In this document: positions 20,022-28,563 of the stretch, one piece after another | How the letters are laid out: the number at the start of each line of letters is the position of its first letter | Position numbering within the stretch: the first letter of the stretch is position 1 | Origin: Planctomycetota bacterium | GTDB lineage: Bacteria > Planctomycetota > UBA1135 > GCA-002686595 | Length of the DNA stretch: 64,000 bases | Assembly: GCA_002683825.1 (NCBI GenBank) | Contig: NYUD01000069.1 | Location: forward strand, 49,034 to 113,033 | Direction: 5' to 3' | Translations under genes and position numbers: made by a program | The notes under the pieces: generated by a model | What the model saw: the letters and a program-made list of their open reading frames with translations, nothing else | Told to the model about the DNA's origin: nothing | Databases searched by the model: none

Positions 20022-21805
20022 AGGGCGAACACCACCAGGGCCACGAGTGCCAGGATTCCGACGGCCATGATGAGGCCGTAGTGCTGTGTTTGGCCGCTGA
20101 TCGCGGGCTTCAAGACGAGGCCCAGGCTGCGGGTCAAGCGCCCCACCCCCACCAGGGAGGAATCGACGATGCGGCTGTCGAACCTGCGCAAGCGCTCCGC
20201 AATCCCCAGCACGGGCCGCTGGATCGCGAACTCGTAGATCTCTCCGACGAAGCCGTACTCCAGACGGGTCAGAGGCCCCTTGATCAGCTTCATCAAGCCG
20301 GTGGAACCGCGACGGTAGAACCAGTCCGTATCGAGACTGATCGTGGGCTCCGGGTCGAGGTGCTTCAGCAACAGGAAGAACCCCAGCGCGGTGAAGCTCA
20401 ACATCCCGAGCGCGTTCGTAACGTGCTGCAGCGTGTATGGAACGTAATCCGAAAAGTAAGGCAGGTGCCGGTAGAAGGTCTCGGGGAGAACGCCGAGCAA
20501 GATGCACGCGACCGCCGCCAGGGCCATGGCCACGAGCATGTTCCGGGGCGGTTCTCGTCCCTCAACTCGCTCGGGTCCGCCGGGCCGGCACGCTTCCCTG
20601 CCGAAGAACATGTAGTAGGGGAGCTTGAGGCCCGTGTGCAGGAAGGTTCCGGCCGAGGCCAAGGTGAGCATCAGGAAGACCGCTCCCAGATGTTCCTCGC
20701 CCGCCGCGGACACCACCATGGACTTGCTCACGAAACCGCTGAAGAGGGGCACGGCCGAGATCGCGAATCCCCCGATCATGTACAGACCCAGGGTGAGCGG
20801 CATGGTCTTGTAGAGGCCGCCCATCTCGTTCAGCTTTCGCCGGCCCGTCATCTGCAGCACGGCGCCGGCGCCCATGAAGAGCAGCGCCTTGTAAAGGATG
20901 TGCGCAAAGGCGTGCGCCGTGGCGCCGTTGATGGCCAGCTCGGTCCCGATTCCAACCCCACAGACCATGTACCCGACCTGGCTGATGATGTGGTAGGCCA
21001 GAAGGCGGCGCGCATCGTTCTCCAGAACGGCGTAGACGACGCCGTAAATCGCCATGGCGGCCCCCAGCCAGATCAGGAGGTCGGTTCCCGGAAAGCCGCG
21101 AATCAGCACGTAGACGGCCGACTTCGTGGTGAAGGCGGTCATGAAGACCGCGCCCGTGACCGTGGCCTGCGGATACGCGTCGGGAAGCCAGGCTCCGAGG
21201 GGCGGGACGGCCGCGTTGAGGAGAAAGGCCGTGAGAATCAGGGCCCATCCCAGGCCGCCTGAGAAGGCCTCCATGTCCCCGAAGGCGAGCGACCCCGTCT
21301 GGGACCAATGGATGATGATCCCCGCCAGCAGAATGAGCCCTCCGAACACGTGAACCAGGAGGTAGCGGAACCCTGCAGCGACCGCGGATCGTTCGCGGCC
21401 CAACCACACCAGGAGCGCCGACGAGATCGCCATGAGCTCCCAGAAAACGTAGAGCGAAAGAAAGTCCCCGGCGAACGTCACGCCGAGCGCACCGCCCGCG
21501 TAGGTCAGGGCCGCCACGTGCTGCGTATCGTCATCGACGTGCAGGGCGTAGATCATGCCGAGCAACGCCAGGAGCGAGAAAACGTAGGAGAAGATCAGGC
21601 TCAAGCTGTCCGCGCGACCGAACACGACGTCCTGTCCCAGCAAGCTCGTCACGCCATAGGTCCCGGGCGTCATGAGCAGACAGTCGATCAGCGCCGCCCC
21701 CGGCAGGATGAGCATCGCCGCCTGCTTGGCCCTTCCCTTGAGGAAAGGCAAGACCCAGGCGCCCAGAATGAGCAAGAGCCCGGGGTGGATCCATTCCACG
21801 TTCAT
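20018..21805 (-). CDS. NuoL-like / MrpD-family antiporter subunit with C-terminal amphipathic arm
   Basis: This 595-residue antiporter-like protein has ~14 core helices followed by a C-terminal arm. The core is MrpD-like: LYVFWELMAISSALLVWLGR (TM5 Glu), FTTKSAVYVLIRGFPG (TM8 Lys), DARRLLAYHIISQVGYMVCG and GFVSKSMVVSAAG. In TM7 the usual Lys is Asn (LLNAAVPPLGAWLPDAYP), and the His after Pro-Leu is Gly. The arm (residues ~460-595) contains DTDWFYRRG, an amphipathic stretch, and a final helix opened by SGQTQHYGLIMAVG, resembling the QTGxxQxY anchor of NuoL. It therefore probably fills the distal NuoL position. It lies 9 bases after a small membrane gene and overlaps nuoM by four bases. Confidence 0.8.
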   Translation of the reverse strand: MNVEWIHPGLLLILGAWVLPFLKGRAKQAAMLILPGAALIDCLLMTPGTYGVTSLLGQDVVFGRADSLSLIFSYVFSLLALLGMIYALHVDDDTQHVAALTYAGGALGVTFAGDFLSLYVFWELMAISSALLVWLGRERSAVAAGFRYLLVHVFGGLILLAGIIIHWSQTGSLAFGDMEAFSGGLGWALILTAFLLNAAVPPLGAWLPDAYPQATVTGAVFMTAFTTKSAVYVLIRGFPGTDLLIWLGAAMAIYGVVYAVLENDARRLLAYHIISQVGYMVCGVGIGTELAINGATAHAFAHILYKALLFMGAGAVLQMTGRRKLNEMGGLYKTMPLTLGLYMIGGFAISAVPLFSGFVSKSMVVSAAGEEHLGAVFLMLTLASAGTFLHTGLKLPYYMFFGREACRPGGPERVEGREPPRNMLVAMALAAVACILLGVLPETFYRHLPYFSDYVPYTLQHVTNALGMLSFTALGFFLLLKHLDPEPTISLDTDWFYRRGSTGLMKLIKGPLTRLEYGFVGEIYEFAIQRPVLGIAERLRRFDSRIVDSSLVGVGRLTRSLGLVLKPAISGQTQHYGLIMAVGILALVALVVFAL

Positions 21806-21814
21806 GCGGACCCC

Positions 21815-22099
21815 TCAATCATCTCGGTCCTCATCCGGGTCCCCATAGTGGTCCTCAGGGCGCATGAGCCACCACTTTCCGATGAGCTTGGAAACGACGA
21901 TGATCGCCACGCAGGAGACGAACCCGTAGAGCGCTCCCCAGGCAGGAAAATTCTCGAACGGGAAGTGGGCGTGATCGGCGTGGAAGAGACGAGGCAGGAC
22001 GATCTCCACCAGAACCACCACAGCCAGGCCGATATAGAACCAGCGCTTGAGCCGGGCGAAGCGGACGGGGTCCTCCAGTTGTCTCTCCAGAAAACTCAT
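21815..22099 (-). CDS. Small two-helix membrane protein of the complex I operon
   Basis: This 94-residue protein has two hydrophobic helices (RWFYIGLAVVVLVEIVL and ALYGFVSCVAIIVVSKLIGK), a His-containing periplasmic loop (FHADHAHFPFENFPAWG) and an acidic tail (MRPEDHYGDPDEDRDD). It sits between the two Mrp-like antiporter genes, overlaps the first by four bases (ATGA) and is followed 9 bases later by the second. This position strongly suggests an accessory subunit that docks the extra antiporter subunit. I do not recognise a named family, but its conserved-looking loop and tail argue for a real gene. Confidence 0.8.
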   Translation of the reverse strand: MSFLERQLEDPVRFARLKRWFYIGLAVVVLVEIVLPRLFHADHAHFPFENFPAWGALYGFVSCVAIIVVSKLIGKWWLMRPEDHYGDPDEDRDD

Positions 22100-23562
22100 G
22101 GCAGCACCCTTCCGGCAAGCTCCAGAACCGGTTCGGGGAAGAGGCCCAGCGCCAGACTCGCGGCTGCGGTGAACGCCAGGGGCACGACCATCCACGACAC
22201 CTCGCGCACGTCCCCATTCTCTCTATCGGCGGGCGATTCCTTTCCGAAATACGCCCGGTACACGACCGGACCGAGGTAGGCCGCGCTGAGGAGCGAGCTC
22301 AGCAGCAAGACCCCCAGAAGGACGAAGTCGTGGCGCTCCACCGTGCCGAGGGCCAGATTCCACTTGGAGACGAAGCCGCTGGTGAGCGGAATGCCCACGA
22401 TGCTCAGCGAGGCCAGGGCGAACGCGGCCAGGGTCCAGGGCATGCGCCTGGCCAGGCCCGACATCTGACTGATCTCCGTCTTGCGCGTCGATACGTAGAT
22501 CGAGCCGGCACAGAGGAAGAGGGTGATCTTCGAAACGGCGTGGTTGGTGATGTGGGCGATCCCGCCGAGGGCCCCGTTGTAGGTCAAGAGAGCCCCCCCC
22601 AGGACGATGTACGAGAGCTGGCTCACGGTCGAAAAGGCCAGCCGGGCCTTGAGGTTGTCCTGACCGAGCGCCAGGAGCGATGCGACCACGATCGTCACCG
22701 AGGCGGCGACCAGGGCCAGCTGGTCCGCGCCGAGTTCACCCATGGCGAGTGGACCGAAGATGAAGAAGAAAACCCGCAGGGTGGAAAAGACTCCGGTCTT
22801 GACCACCGCCACGGCGTGCAGCAGCGCGCTCACCGGGGTGGGAGCCACCATGGCGGCCGGCAGCCAACCGTGCAGCGGCATGAGCGCGTTCTTCGCGAAT
22901 CCAAACAGGAAGAGCGTGAAGATCAGGAAGAGAAGTGTGGGCTGCTGCGCCACGTGGTCAGCCAGGATCCCTCCGCTCTTGAACTCCAGGGTTCCGGCGA
23001 CGTTGTAGGTCAGGATGATGGCGGCCAGGAGCAACAACTTGGCCGCACCCAGGAGATAGATCACGTACTTGCGGGCGCCGGCCTTGGCTTCAGGCGTTTC
23101 CTTGTGCCCTACGAGGGGATAGGTCACCAGGGTCAGGCCCTCGTAGAAAAGGAACAGCGTGAAGAGGTTGGCGGAAAAGGCCACGCCTACGGTCGTGGAG
23201 AGGGCCAGGGCGAAGCAGGCGTAGTAACGGGTTTGCGCGTGTTCCCCGAGCGAGCGCATGTAGCCGATCGAGTAGAAGGAGGTCACGATCCAAAGGAGCG
23301 ATGCCCCCAGGGCAAACAGAAGTCCGAAAGCATCCACTCGAAACGCCAGTTCCATTCCGGGGAGGACCCCGAAAAGCACGCACTCCGGCGCGTTTTCGGC
23401 CAGAACTTCCGGAATCATGCCAGCCACGAGACCGAGCAACACGACCCCGGCTGCAATGGACCAGAACTCCCTCAGATTGGCGCGCCGCTCGCCCGTGAAC
23501 GCGATCAGCAGCGCGCCCGAGGCCGGAGCGAGCACCGCCAACACGGGCATGACCGAATGCAT
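22096..23562 (-). CDS. Additional MrpD-type antiporter subunit of complex I
   Basis: This 488-residue, ~14-helix antiporter subunit of the NuoL/MrpD family lacks the long C-terminal arm. The proton-path residues are in place: TM5 Glu in LFLFYEGLTLVTYPLVG, TM7 Lys in FGFAKNALMPLHGWLPAAM, and TM8 Lys in AVAVVKTGVFSTLR. LKARLAFSTVSQLSYIVLGG and GIPLTSGFVSKWNL are further family marks. It is a fourth antiporter-type subunit in an operon that already has NuoL-like, NuoM and NuoN proteins. ATG 23562 overlaps the nuoK stop by one base (TAATG); a GTG six bases upstream is an alternative start. Confidence 0.82.
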   Translation of the reverse strand: MHSVMPVLAVLAPASGALLIAFTGERRANLREFWSIAAGVVLLGLVAGMIPEVLAENAPECVLFGVLPGMELAFRVDAFGLLFALGASLLWIVTSFYSIGYMRSLGEHAQTRYYACFALALSTTVGVAFSANLFTLFLFYEGLTLVTYPLVGHKETPEAKAGARKYVIYLLGAAKLLLLAAIILTYNVAGTLEFKSGGILADHVAQQPTLLFLIFTLFLFGFAKNALMPLHGWLPAAMVAPTPVSALLHAVAVVKTGVFSTLRVFFFIFGPLAMGELGADQLALVAASVTIVVASLLALGQDNLKARLAFSTVSQLSYIVLGGALLTYNGALGGIAHITNHAVSKITLFLCAGSIYVSTRKTEISQMSGLARRMPWTLAAFALASLSIVGIPLTSGFVSKWNLALGTVERHDFVLLGVLLLSSLLSAAYLGPVVYRAYFGKESPADRENGDVREVSWMVVPLAFTAAASLALGLFPEPVLELAGRVLP

Positions 23563-23867
23563 TACCACTTGAGCTGAGTCAAGTCCGCCACGCCCGCCCC
23601 GGGCTTGTTCCGGTTCAGAGCGATCACGAGTCCCAAACCGATCCCCGCCTCCGCGGCCGCCACGGCGATGACGAAGAGGGCCAGGATCTGGCCGCGCGGA
23701 TCACCGAGGTGCCAGCTGAAGCCCGCCAGGCTGAGGTTGACCGCATTGAGCATGACCTCGATGGAGACGAACATGAGGATGATGTTGCGCCGGGCCAGAA
23801 AGCCGAACAAACCGATCCCGAAAAGGACGGCGCTCAATCCCAGTACGACACTCATGGGAACGATCAT
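23562..23867 (-). CDS. nuoK: NADH-quinone oxidoreductase subunit K (operon 1)
   Basis: This 101-residue subunit has three transmembrane helices. LARRNIILMFVSIEVMLNAV contains the TM2 glutamate of NuoK/ND4L, and ILALFVIAVAAAEAGIGLGL the second conserved glutamate in TM3; both are needed for coupling in this family. ATG 23867 overlaps the nuoJ stop by four bases; an internal ATG at 23855 is a possible alternative. The order nuoJ-nuoK is the classical one and opens this operon. Confidence 0.94.
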   Translation of the reverse strand: MIVPMSVVLGLSAVLFGIGLFGFLARRNIILMFVSIEVMLNAVNLSLAGFSWHLGDPRGQILALFVIAVAAAEAGIGLGLVIALNRNKPGAGVADLTQLKW

Positions 23868-24421
23868 GGCCCCACGATCCTCTTCCTGGCGAGGACGACA
23901 GCACCGACGATAGCGGCCAGCAGCACGAGAGAGGCCATCTCGAAGGGCAACGCAAACGGACCGAAGAGCGCCTTGCCGATCTCCGCAACGCTTCCCTGCA
24001 GCGCACCCGCGTCGGTCGAGGATTCCGGGATCCCTGTCGCCACAGCCTCTGTGGATGCCAGCCTGCCATCGACGGAATCGACGAAGCGGGAGAACCAGGC
24101 CAGGGCCACGAAAGAGAGTCCTGCAAGAGCGGCGAAGGGCCAATGCCGTCCGAATCGGGGTCGTGTCAGCTCGCCCGATAGGTCGAGCAGCATCACGACA
24201 AAGAGATAGAAGATCAGAATGGCGCCCGCATAAACGATGACCTGCACGGCCGCCAGGAACTCGGCGCCAAGCAAGAGGAAGATGCCCGCAACATGAAGAA
24301 AGAGCGCTAACACCCAGAGCATGCTATGGACGGGATTCTTCCGCGTCACGCCGAGCAGCGCGCTCGCCACACTGGCAGCCGCCAGGTAATAAAAGATCGT
24401 CTGGATGGAGAGCAAGGTCAT
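23864..24421 (-). CDS. nuoJ: NADH-quinone oxidoreductase subunit J (operon 1), first gene
   Basis: This 185-residue subunit has five transmembrane helices. RKNPVHSMLWVLALF and LGAEFLAAVQVIVYAGAILI are diagnostic; the second contains the flexible TM3 region with its pi-bulge in NuoJ/ND6. A soluble loop of ~45 residues precedes the last helix (LPFEMASLVLLAAIVGAVVL). It is the promoter-proximal gene of the minus-strand operon that ends at nuoI (9096). The ~276 bases before the divergent sulfatase-fold gene must hold both promoters. Confidence 0.93.
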   Translation of the reverse strand: MTLLSIQTIFYYLAAASVASALLGVTRKNPVHSMLWVLALFLHVAGIFLLLGAEFLAAVQVIVYAGAILIFYLFVVMLLDLSGELTRPRFGRHWPFAALAGLSFVALAWFSRFVDSVDGRLASTEAVATGIPESSTDAGALQGSVAEIGKALFGPFALPFEMASLVLLAAIVGAVVLARKRIVGP

Positions 24422-24697
24422 CGACTGGGGTGATCGCCGGTGGTGCAGCCTTCTAGGCCGTGCAAACTACGGCCGGGCCCTGACCGGCGCAACGCTACGA
24501 TGGCCCCATGACGGCCGACAACCGCCCGTTCCGGACCGCTGCCGGCGGTCCCGGGTTGGGTGAATCGCGGGCAGCGTCGAGCAGGGTTCCAGGGTGGGCC
24601 CCGATGGCTCGGTTTTCTCGTCGCTGGTCCGCATATTCGCGATTGCAATCCTCTCCCGGGAGGTTCTCAGGGCTCCTCGAAGATATCCTCCACGGTC

Positions 24698-26053
24698 GTG
24701 TCCGCCGCACTGCACAGTATCGGAGCCCTTCTTTTCATCACCTTGGGCTCCTGTGGATCGGGGCCCTCGAGCGCCGGCCCGGGAGAGCGCCCGTGGGGCG
24801 AGAATCCGCCTTCCCATGTCCTCTTCCTCAGCATCGACACGCTCCGGGCCGACCACCTCGGGTTCTACGGTTACCCTCGGCCAACCTCGCCTCGGATGGA
24901 TGAATTCGCCGAAGAAGCGGTGATCTTCGATGAGGCCCAGGCCTCGGCCTCGTGGACCCTGCCGGGGCTCGCCAGCGTACTGACCTCCCAGTTCACTTCG
25001 ACCCACAACTGCCTGAGCTTCGGGGCGCGTCTGTCCGAGTCCTTCACGACCCTGGCAGAGCTGCTGCTCTCCGCCGGCTACGACACGGCGTGTGTCACCA
25101 GCCACGTCTTCGTCACGACCCGTCACGGCCTGCAGCAAGGTTTCGTGCACTTCGACGACTCCTTCGCCTATCCGGCGGTCGACCCGGAGGATGGGATCAC
25201 CTCGGAGATCATCTCCGACAAGGGCATCCGCTTTCTCGAACAAAAGGCGGCGGCCGAAGACCCCGATCCCTGGTTTCTGTGGCTGCACTACTTCGATCCC
25301 CACGATCGCTACATGGAGCACGCGGGCATTTCCGACGCCTTCGTTACACCGGGTGAGCGTGACAACGACACGATCCGAAGAGACCTTTACGACGGCGAAA
25401 TCCGCTTTACCGACATGCACGTTGGCCGCGTTCTCGACGCGCTCCAGGAAACCGGATTCGGCGACGACACGATCGTCGTTCTGTTCTCCGATCACGGCGA
25501 GGAATTCCTCGATCATGGCAGCAGGGGCCACGGACATACGCTCTTCCGAGAACTGGTGCGCGTCCCACTGGTCATCCGGGCCCCGGGCATCGCTTTTGGG
25601 CGCATCGAAACGACGGTTCGAACGGTCGACATCTTGCCCACGCTCCTCGACCTGACGGGCCTCTCTGCCATGCCGAATGTCGCGGGACAAAGCCTGGCCC
25701 CTCTCATGCGCGGCGGAGACTTTGATTCGGAGCCGGCGCTGGCCGAGATCCATCCCAGCGGAGCTCCCGCCCAGGATTGTCTGGTGGAGGACCGATACAA
25801 GCTGATCCTGCAATACCCCCAAGGAGGGGTTCGCCGGTTGCTCTTCGACCTTCGAACGGACCCGGAGGAACAGGTCGACATCGCCCAGGAACACCCGCAG
25901 GTTTGCGAACGGATGGAAAGAGAGCTCCTCGAGCTCAAGAAGAAAGCGCTGGAGCGGGGAGCCGAGCACGTTCCGGCCCGCAACCTGGAGTTGACGCCAG
26001 GCCAGCTCGAAGTTCTTCAACAGCTGGGCTACGGAGGCGAGGAAGGGCAGTGA
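24698..26053 (+). CDS. Sulfatase-fold (alkaline phosphatase superfamily) lipoprotein 1
   Basis: This ~451-residue exported lipoprotein begins with VSAALHSIGALLFITLGSC, in which LGSC is a lipobox. The sulfatase/alkaline-phosphatase domain follows: LFLSIDTLRADHLGFYGY (metal Asp), ASWTLPGLAS, GYDTACVTSH, FLWLHYFDPHDRY and FSDHGEEFLDHG (metal Asp/His near residue 265). In the place of the formylglycine motif (C/S)xPxR it has T-L-P-G-L, with Thr near residue 87. A formylglycine-type sulfatase is therefore unlikely; a Thr-nucleophile phosphohydrolase or phosphotransferase is more plausible. GTG 24698 gives the best signal peptide; an in-frame GTG lies at 24560. Its stop overlaps the next gene (GTGA). 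Confidence 0.8.
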   Translation: MSAALHSIGALLFITLGSCGSGPSSAGPGERPWGENPPSHVLFLSIDTLRADHLGFYGYPRPTSPRMDEFAEEAVIFDEAQASASWTLPGLASVLTSQFTSTHNCLSFGARLSESFTTLAELLLSAGYDTACVTSHVFVTTRHGLQQGFVHFDDSFAYPAVDPEDGITSEIISDKGIRFLEQKAAAEDPDPWFLWLHYFDPHDRYMEHAGISDAFVTPGERDNDTIRRDLYDGEIRFTDMHVGRVLDALQETGFGDDTIVVLFSDHGEEFLDHGSRGHGHTLFRELVRVPLVIRAPGIAFGRIETTVRTVDILPTLLDLTGLSAMPNVAGQSLAPLMRGGDFDSEPALAEIHPSGAPAQDCLVEDRYKLILQYPQGGVRRLLFDLRTDPEEQVDIAQEHPQVCERMERELLELKKKALERGAEHVPARNLELTPGQLEVLQQLGYGGEEGQ

Positions 26054-26679
26054 AAGCTCTCGCACGGGCCTCCATCGGCGCGCTAGTCTGCATGTTGACC
26101 ACCTGCGGTCCGGAGATCGAGGTGCGCAGCCGCAGCTTTGCGGGAGGCGCCCCCTGGTCCGAGATCCGACTCGAGGACCACGTCCCCCACGGGCTTTGGA
26201 GAACCTGGTACGAGAACGAGGAACCACGCTCGCAGGGCAACTACCGAAACGGCCTGCGGGAAGGCCCGTGGACGTCCTGGTGGGAAGGCGGCATGAAACA
26301 ATTCGAAGGTTCCTATCGCAAAGGCGAGCCCCACGGCGAATGGATGCACTGGTTCTCGGACGGCCAGCCCGCTAGCCTCGGTGCCTACGCTGAGGGTCGC
26401 CGCATCGGCCTTTGGACCGAGTGGTTCGGCGACGGCACGAAGCGGGCAGAAGTCGGCTTTGCCGCGGGGCTTCAGAACGGTTTGGTGCGGCGCTTCTGGC
26501 CGACAGGGCGCCCGCGCGAGGAAGCCACCTATGTACACGGCGTGCTGGAAGGTCCCTCGCGCGGATTCTTCGAGGACGGGAAGCTCCTTTTCGAAGGCCG
26601 ATACGCCCAAGGAAATCGGACCGGAACCTGGACCCGCTACCGTCGCGACGGCAGCGTGTTCTCGAAGGAGGAACATTGA
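26050..26679 (+). CDS. MORN-repeat (YwqK-like) lipoprotein 1
   Basis: This 209-residue lipoprotein has a signal ending MLTTCGP (lipobox LTTC). Residues ~45-205 consist of about seven MORN/YwqK-type repeats with a ~23-residue period and the pattern G-x-W-x-x-W-(Y/F)-x-x-G...G-x-Y-x-x-G: HGLWRTWYENEE, EGPWTSWWEGG, HGEWMHWFSDG, IGLWTEWFGDG, and so on. Such repeats form beta-hairpin ladders that bind membranes or partner proteins. GTG 26050 overlaps the sulfatase stop, with GGAAGGGC just upstream, so the two proteins are translationally coupled and probably act together outside the cytoplasmic membrane. Members are often labelled toxin-antitoxin YwqK family antitoxin, but nothing here supports such a role. 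Confidence 0.85.
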   Translation: MKALARASIGALVCMLTTCGPEIEVRSRSFAGGAPWSEIRLEDHVPHGLWRTWYENEEPRSQGNYRNGLREGPWTSWWEGGMKQFEGSYRKGEPHGEWMHWFSDGQPASLGAYAEGRRIGLWTEWFGDGTKRAEVGFAAGLQNGLVRRFWPTGRPREEATYVHGVLEGPSRGFFEDGKLLFEGRYAQGNRTGTWTRYRRDGSVFSKEEH

Positions 26680-27842
26680 AGATCCTCTTCTTATCCCAAC
26701 GCGTCCCCTATCCGCCCAACCGCGGGGACAAGATCACGACCTGGCGGCTGATCGAGCGCATGCGCCGCGATCACAAGGTAGAGATCGTAGCGTTCGCCCA
26801 CGACGAGGCTGACGTGAAAGCGGCGAAGCAGCTTGAGGACATGGGGTATCCGTGCTCGGTCTTCAAACCCAAGCCGCGCTGGAGGGCTCTGCCGCTCTTG
26901 GCCACGAAGAAACCCCTCACCTTGGGTGTCTTCGGCTCGAAGGCGATGCAACGCGAAGTGGATCGTCGCGTGCCCGGAGCCGACCTGGTCTATGCCTACT
27001 CCTCGTCGATGGGCGCCTACTATCTCGACCACGACATACCTCGAGTGATGCATTTCGCAGAACTCGATTCGGACAAGTGGCATCAGTATCACAAGCGCAT
27101 GATGCCGCCCGTCAGTTGGATCTACTGGCGCGAATGGCACACGCTCTTTGCCTTTGAAAAGCGCCTGGCCAACACGGTGGACGAGAACGTCTTCTGCACG
27201 CACCTGGAACAGGAGATCTTCAAGGATCGTATTCCAGGCGTCCCATCCCTGGTCATCCGCAACGGCGTCGACCTCGAGCACCACGTGCCGACCCCCGAAA
27301 AGTCGGAACAGGGACACCTGGTTTTTTGCGGCGTCATGAACTACTACCCCAACGTGGAGGGCTGCGTCTGGTTCTGTAACGAGATCCTTCCCAAAGTGCG
27401 CGAGCGCCACCCGAAGGTGCGCTTTTCGATCGTGGGCGCCCACCCCACCGAAGAGGTCCAGCGCCTGGGCGTCCTGGAAGGTGTCGAGGTCACGGGCTTT
27501 GTCGACGACCCACGCGAGTGGCTTTTGCGCGGTGCGATTTCGGTCGCTCCGTTGCGAATCGCCCGTGGGATTCAGAACAAAGTGCTGGAAGCGCTGGCGC
27601 TGGGGTTGCCGGTCGTAGGCACGGATTCGGCAACCCAGGGTCTCGGTGGGCAGAACGGGCGCGACTACCTCGTCGCCGACGATGTCGACGGGCAAGTCGA
27701 GGCCGTTTGTGGTCTACTTCGAGACCGCGATCGCGCGCGCGACCTGGGCCTGGCGGGTCGCCGCTTCGTCGAAGAAAACTACGACTGGGAGGCTTGCCTC
27801 CAACCTCTGGACGAGGTTCTCGAGCGAATCACGAAATCATGA
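26676..27842 (+). CDS. GT4-type glycosyltransferase, XrtA/EpsH-associated type
   Basis: This 388-residue cytoplasmic GT-B glycosyltransferase starts at TTG 26676, with AAGGAGG just upstream and a four-base overlap with the MORN gene (TTGA). Diagnostic parts are KILFLSQRVPYPPNRGDK at the N-terminus, FAELDSDKWHQY, VIRNGVDLEHH, FCGVMNYYPNVEGCVWF, and the donor-site block APLRIARGIQNKVLEALALG. This set closely matches the sugar transferases associated with PEP-CTERM/exosortase exopolysaccharide loci (the TIGR03087-like group), although no exosortase is visible here. It would transfer a sugar from a nucleotide donor onto a lipid-linked or surface glycan precursor. Confidence 0.87.
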   Translation: MKILFLSQRVPYPPNRGDKITTWRLIERMRRDHKVEIVAFAHDEADVKAAKQLEDMGYPCSVFKPKPRWRALPLLATKKPLTLGVFGSKAMQREVDRRVPGADLVYAYSSSMGAYYLDHDIPRVMHFAELDSDKWHQYHKRMMPPVSWIYWREWHTLFAFEKRLANTVDENVFCTHLEQEIFKDRIPGVPSLVIRNGVDLEHHVPTPEKSEQGHLVFCGVMNYYPNVEGCVWFCNEILPKVRERHPKVRFSIVGAHPTEEVQRLGVLEGVEVTGFVDDPREWLLRGAISVAPLRIARGIQNKVLEALALGLPVVGTDSATQGLGGQNGRDYLVADDVDGQVEAVCGLLRDRDRARDLGLAGRRFVEENYDWEACLQPLDEVLERITKS

Positions 27843-28528
27843 GCAACGAAAAGGTCGCCGAAACATTCGATCGCTGGGTGGAGGATGGTCGGGACGAGGG
27901 CCTGGAAAAGGGCCACGGCAATGTGGTGCGCCAGGTCATTGAAAAGATGCAGATCGCGCCAGGCGAAAAAGTGCTGGACCTCGGTTGCGGAACCGGCTGG
28001 GCAACACGCCTGATCGCAAAGGCCAACGCCGGCGTGCAGGCGATCGGTGTCGACGCATCGCCGCGGATGATCGCCAAGGCGGACGAACTCCACAGCTTCA
28101 CCATCCGAGCGCGCTACGATTTCTGTTCTTTCGAAGCACTCGACTTCAAGGACGGCGAATTCGACCGCATTTTCTCTATGGAAGCCCTCTACTACACCAC
28201 CGATCTCGACAAGACCCTGTCCGAGGCCTTTCGCGTGCTAAAACCAGGGGGTACGTCCGAGATCCTGCTCGACTACTACGAGGAAAGCCCGGCCTCGGCG
28301 GACTGGGGCGAAGTGATGGGGCTAAAACTCCAGCGACTGACAGAGGCCGGTTGGAAGCGAGCCTTCGAAAAGGCCGGTTTCCAGGCGGTCAGCACCTCGC
28401 GCGTCGTCGACTCGCGGGGTCCTGGCGACCGGGAGAGTTTCGAGCGCGACGAGTGCGAACCGAACTGGGACGCGAAGGTCGCCCTGCACGAGGCTGGCAC
28501 ACTGTGGGTGCACGCGGAGAAAACGTAG
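27839..28528 (+). CDS. Class I SAM-dependent methyltransferase
   Basis: This 229-residue soluble Rossmann-fold methyltransferase has motif I EKVLDLGCGTGWATRLI (~residues 43-59), the motif II acidic residue in AIGVDASPRMI, and a post-motif FDRIFSMEALYYT followed by EAFRVLKPGG. The N-terminus (AETFDRWVEDGRDEGLEKGH) and the late DYYEESPAS segment resemble the methyltransferases that act on small molecules or lipids such as quinones and sterols. The substrate is not evident. ATG 27839 overlaps the glycosyltransferase stop by four bases. Context suggests it modifies the same glycan or lipid product. Confidence 0.87.
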   Translation: MSNEKVAETFDRWVEDGRDEGLEKGHGNVVRQVIEKMQIAPGEKVLDLGCGTGWATRLIAKANAGVQAIGVDASPRMIAKADELHSFTIRARYDFCSFEALDFKDGEFDRIFSMEALYYTTDLDKTLSEAFRVLKPGGTSEILLDYYEESPASADWGEVMGLKLQRLTEAGWKRAFEKAGFQAVSTSRVVDSRGPGDRESFERDECEPNWDAKVALHEAGTLWVHAEKT

Positions 28529-28563
28529 CCCGATTCCGGTACAGGCGGCGCCTCCAGGGACAG

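Noticed and set aside
20081..21262. 393-codon plus-strand frame opposite the NuoL-like gene, and similar long frames opposite other nuo genes
   Set aside because: Gln/Arg/Glu/His-rich translations typical of the antisense of GC-rich membrane genes; the minus-strand genes have clear family motifs.
24467..26227. 586-codon minus-strand frame opposite sulfatase-fold gene 1
   Set aside because: The plus-strand frame has intact catalytic motifs; the antisense frame has no domain and is an effect of GC-rich third positions.
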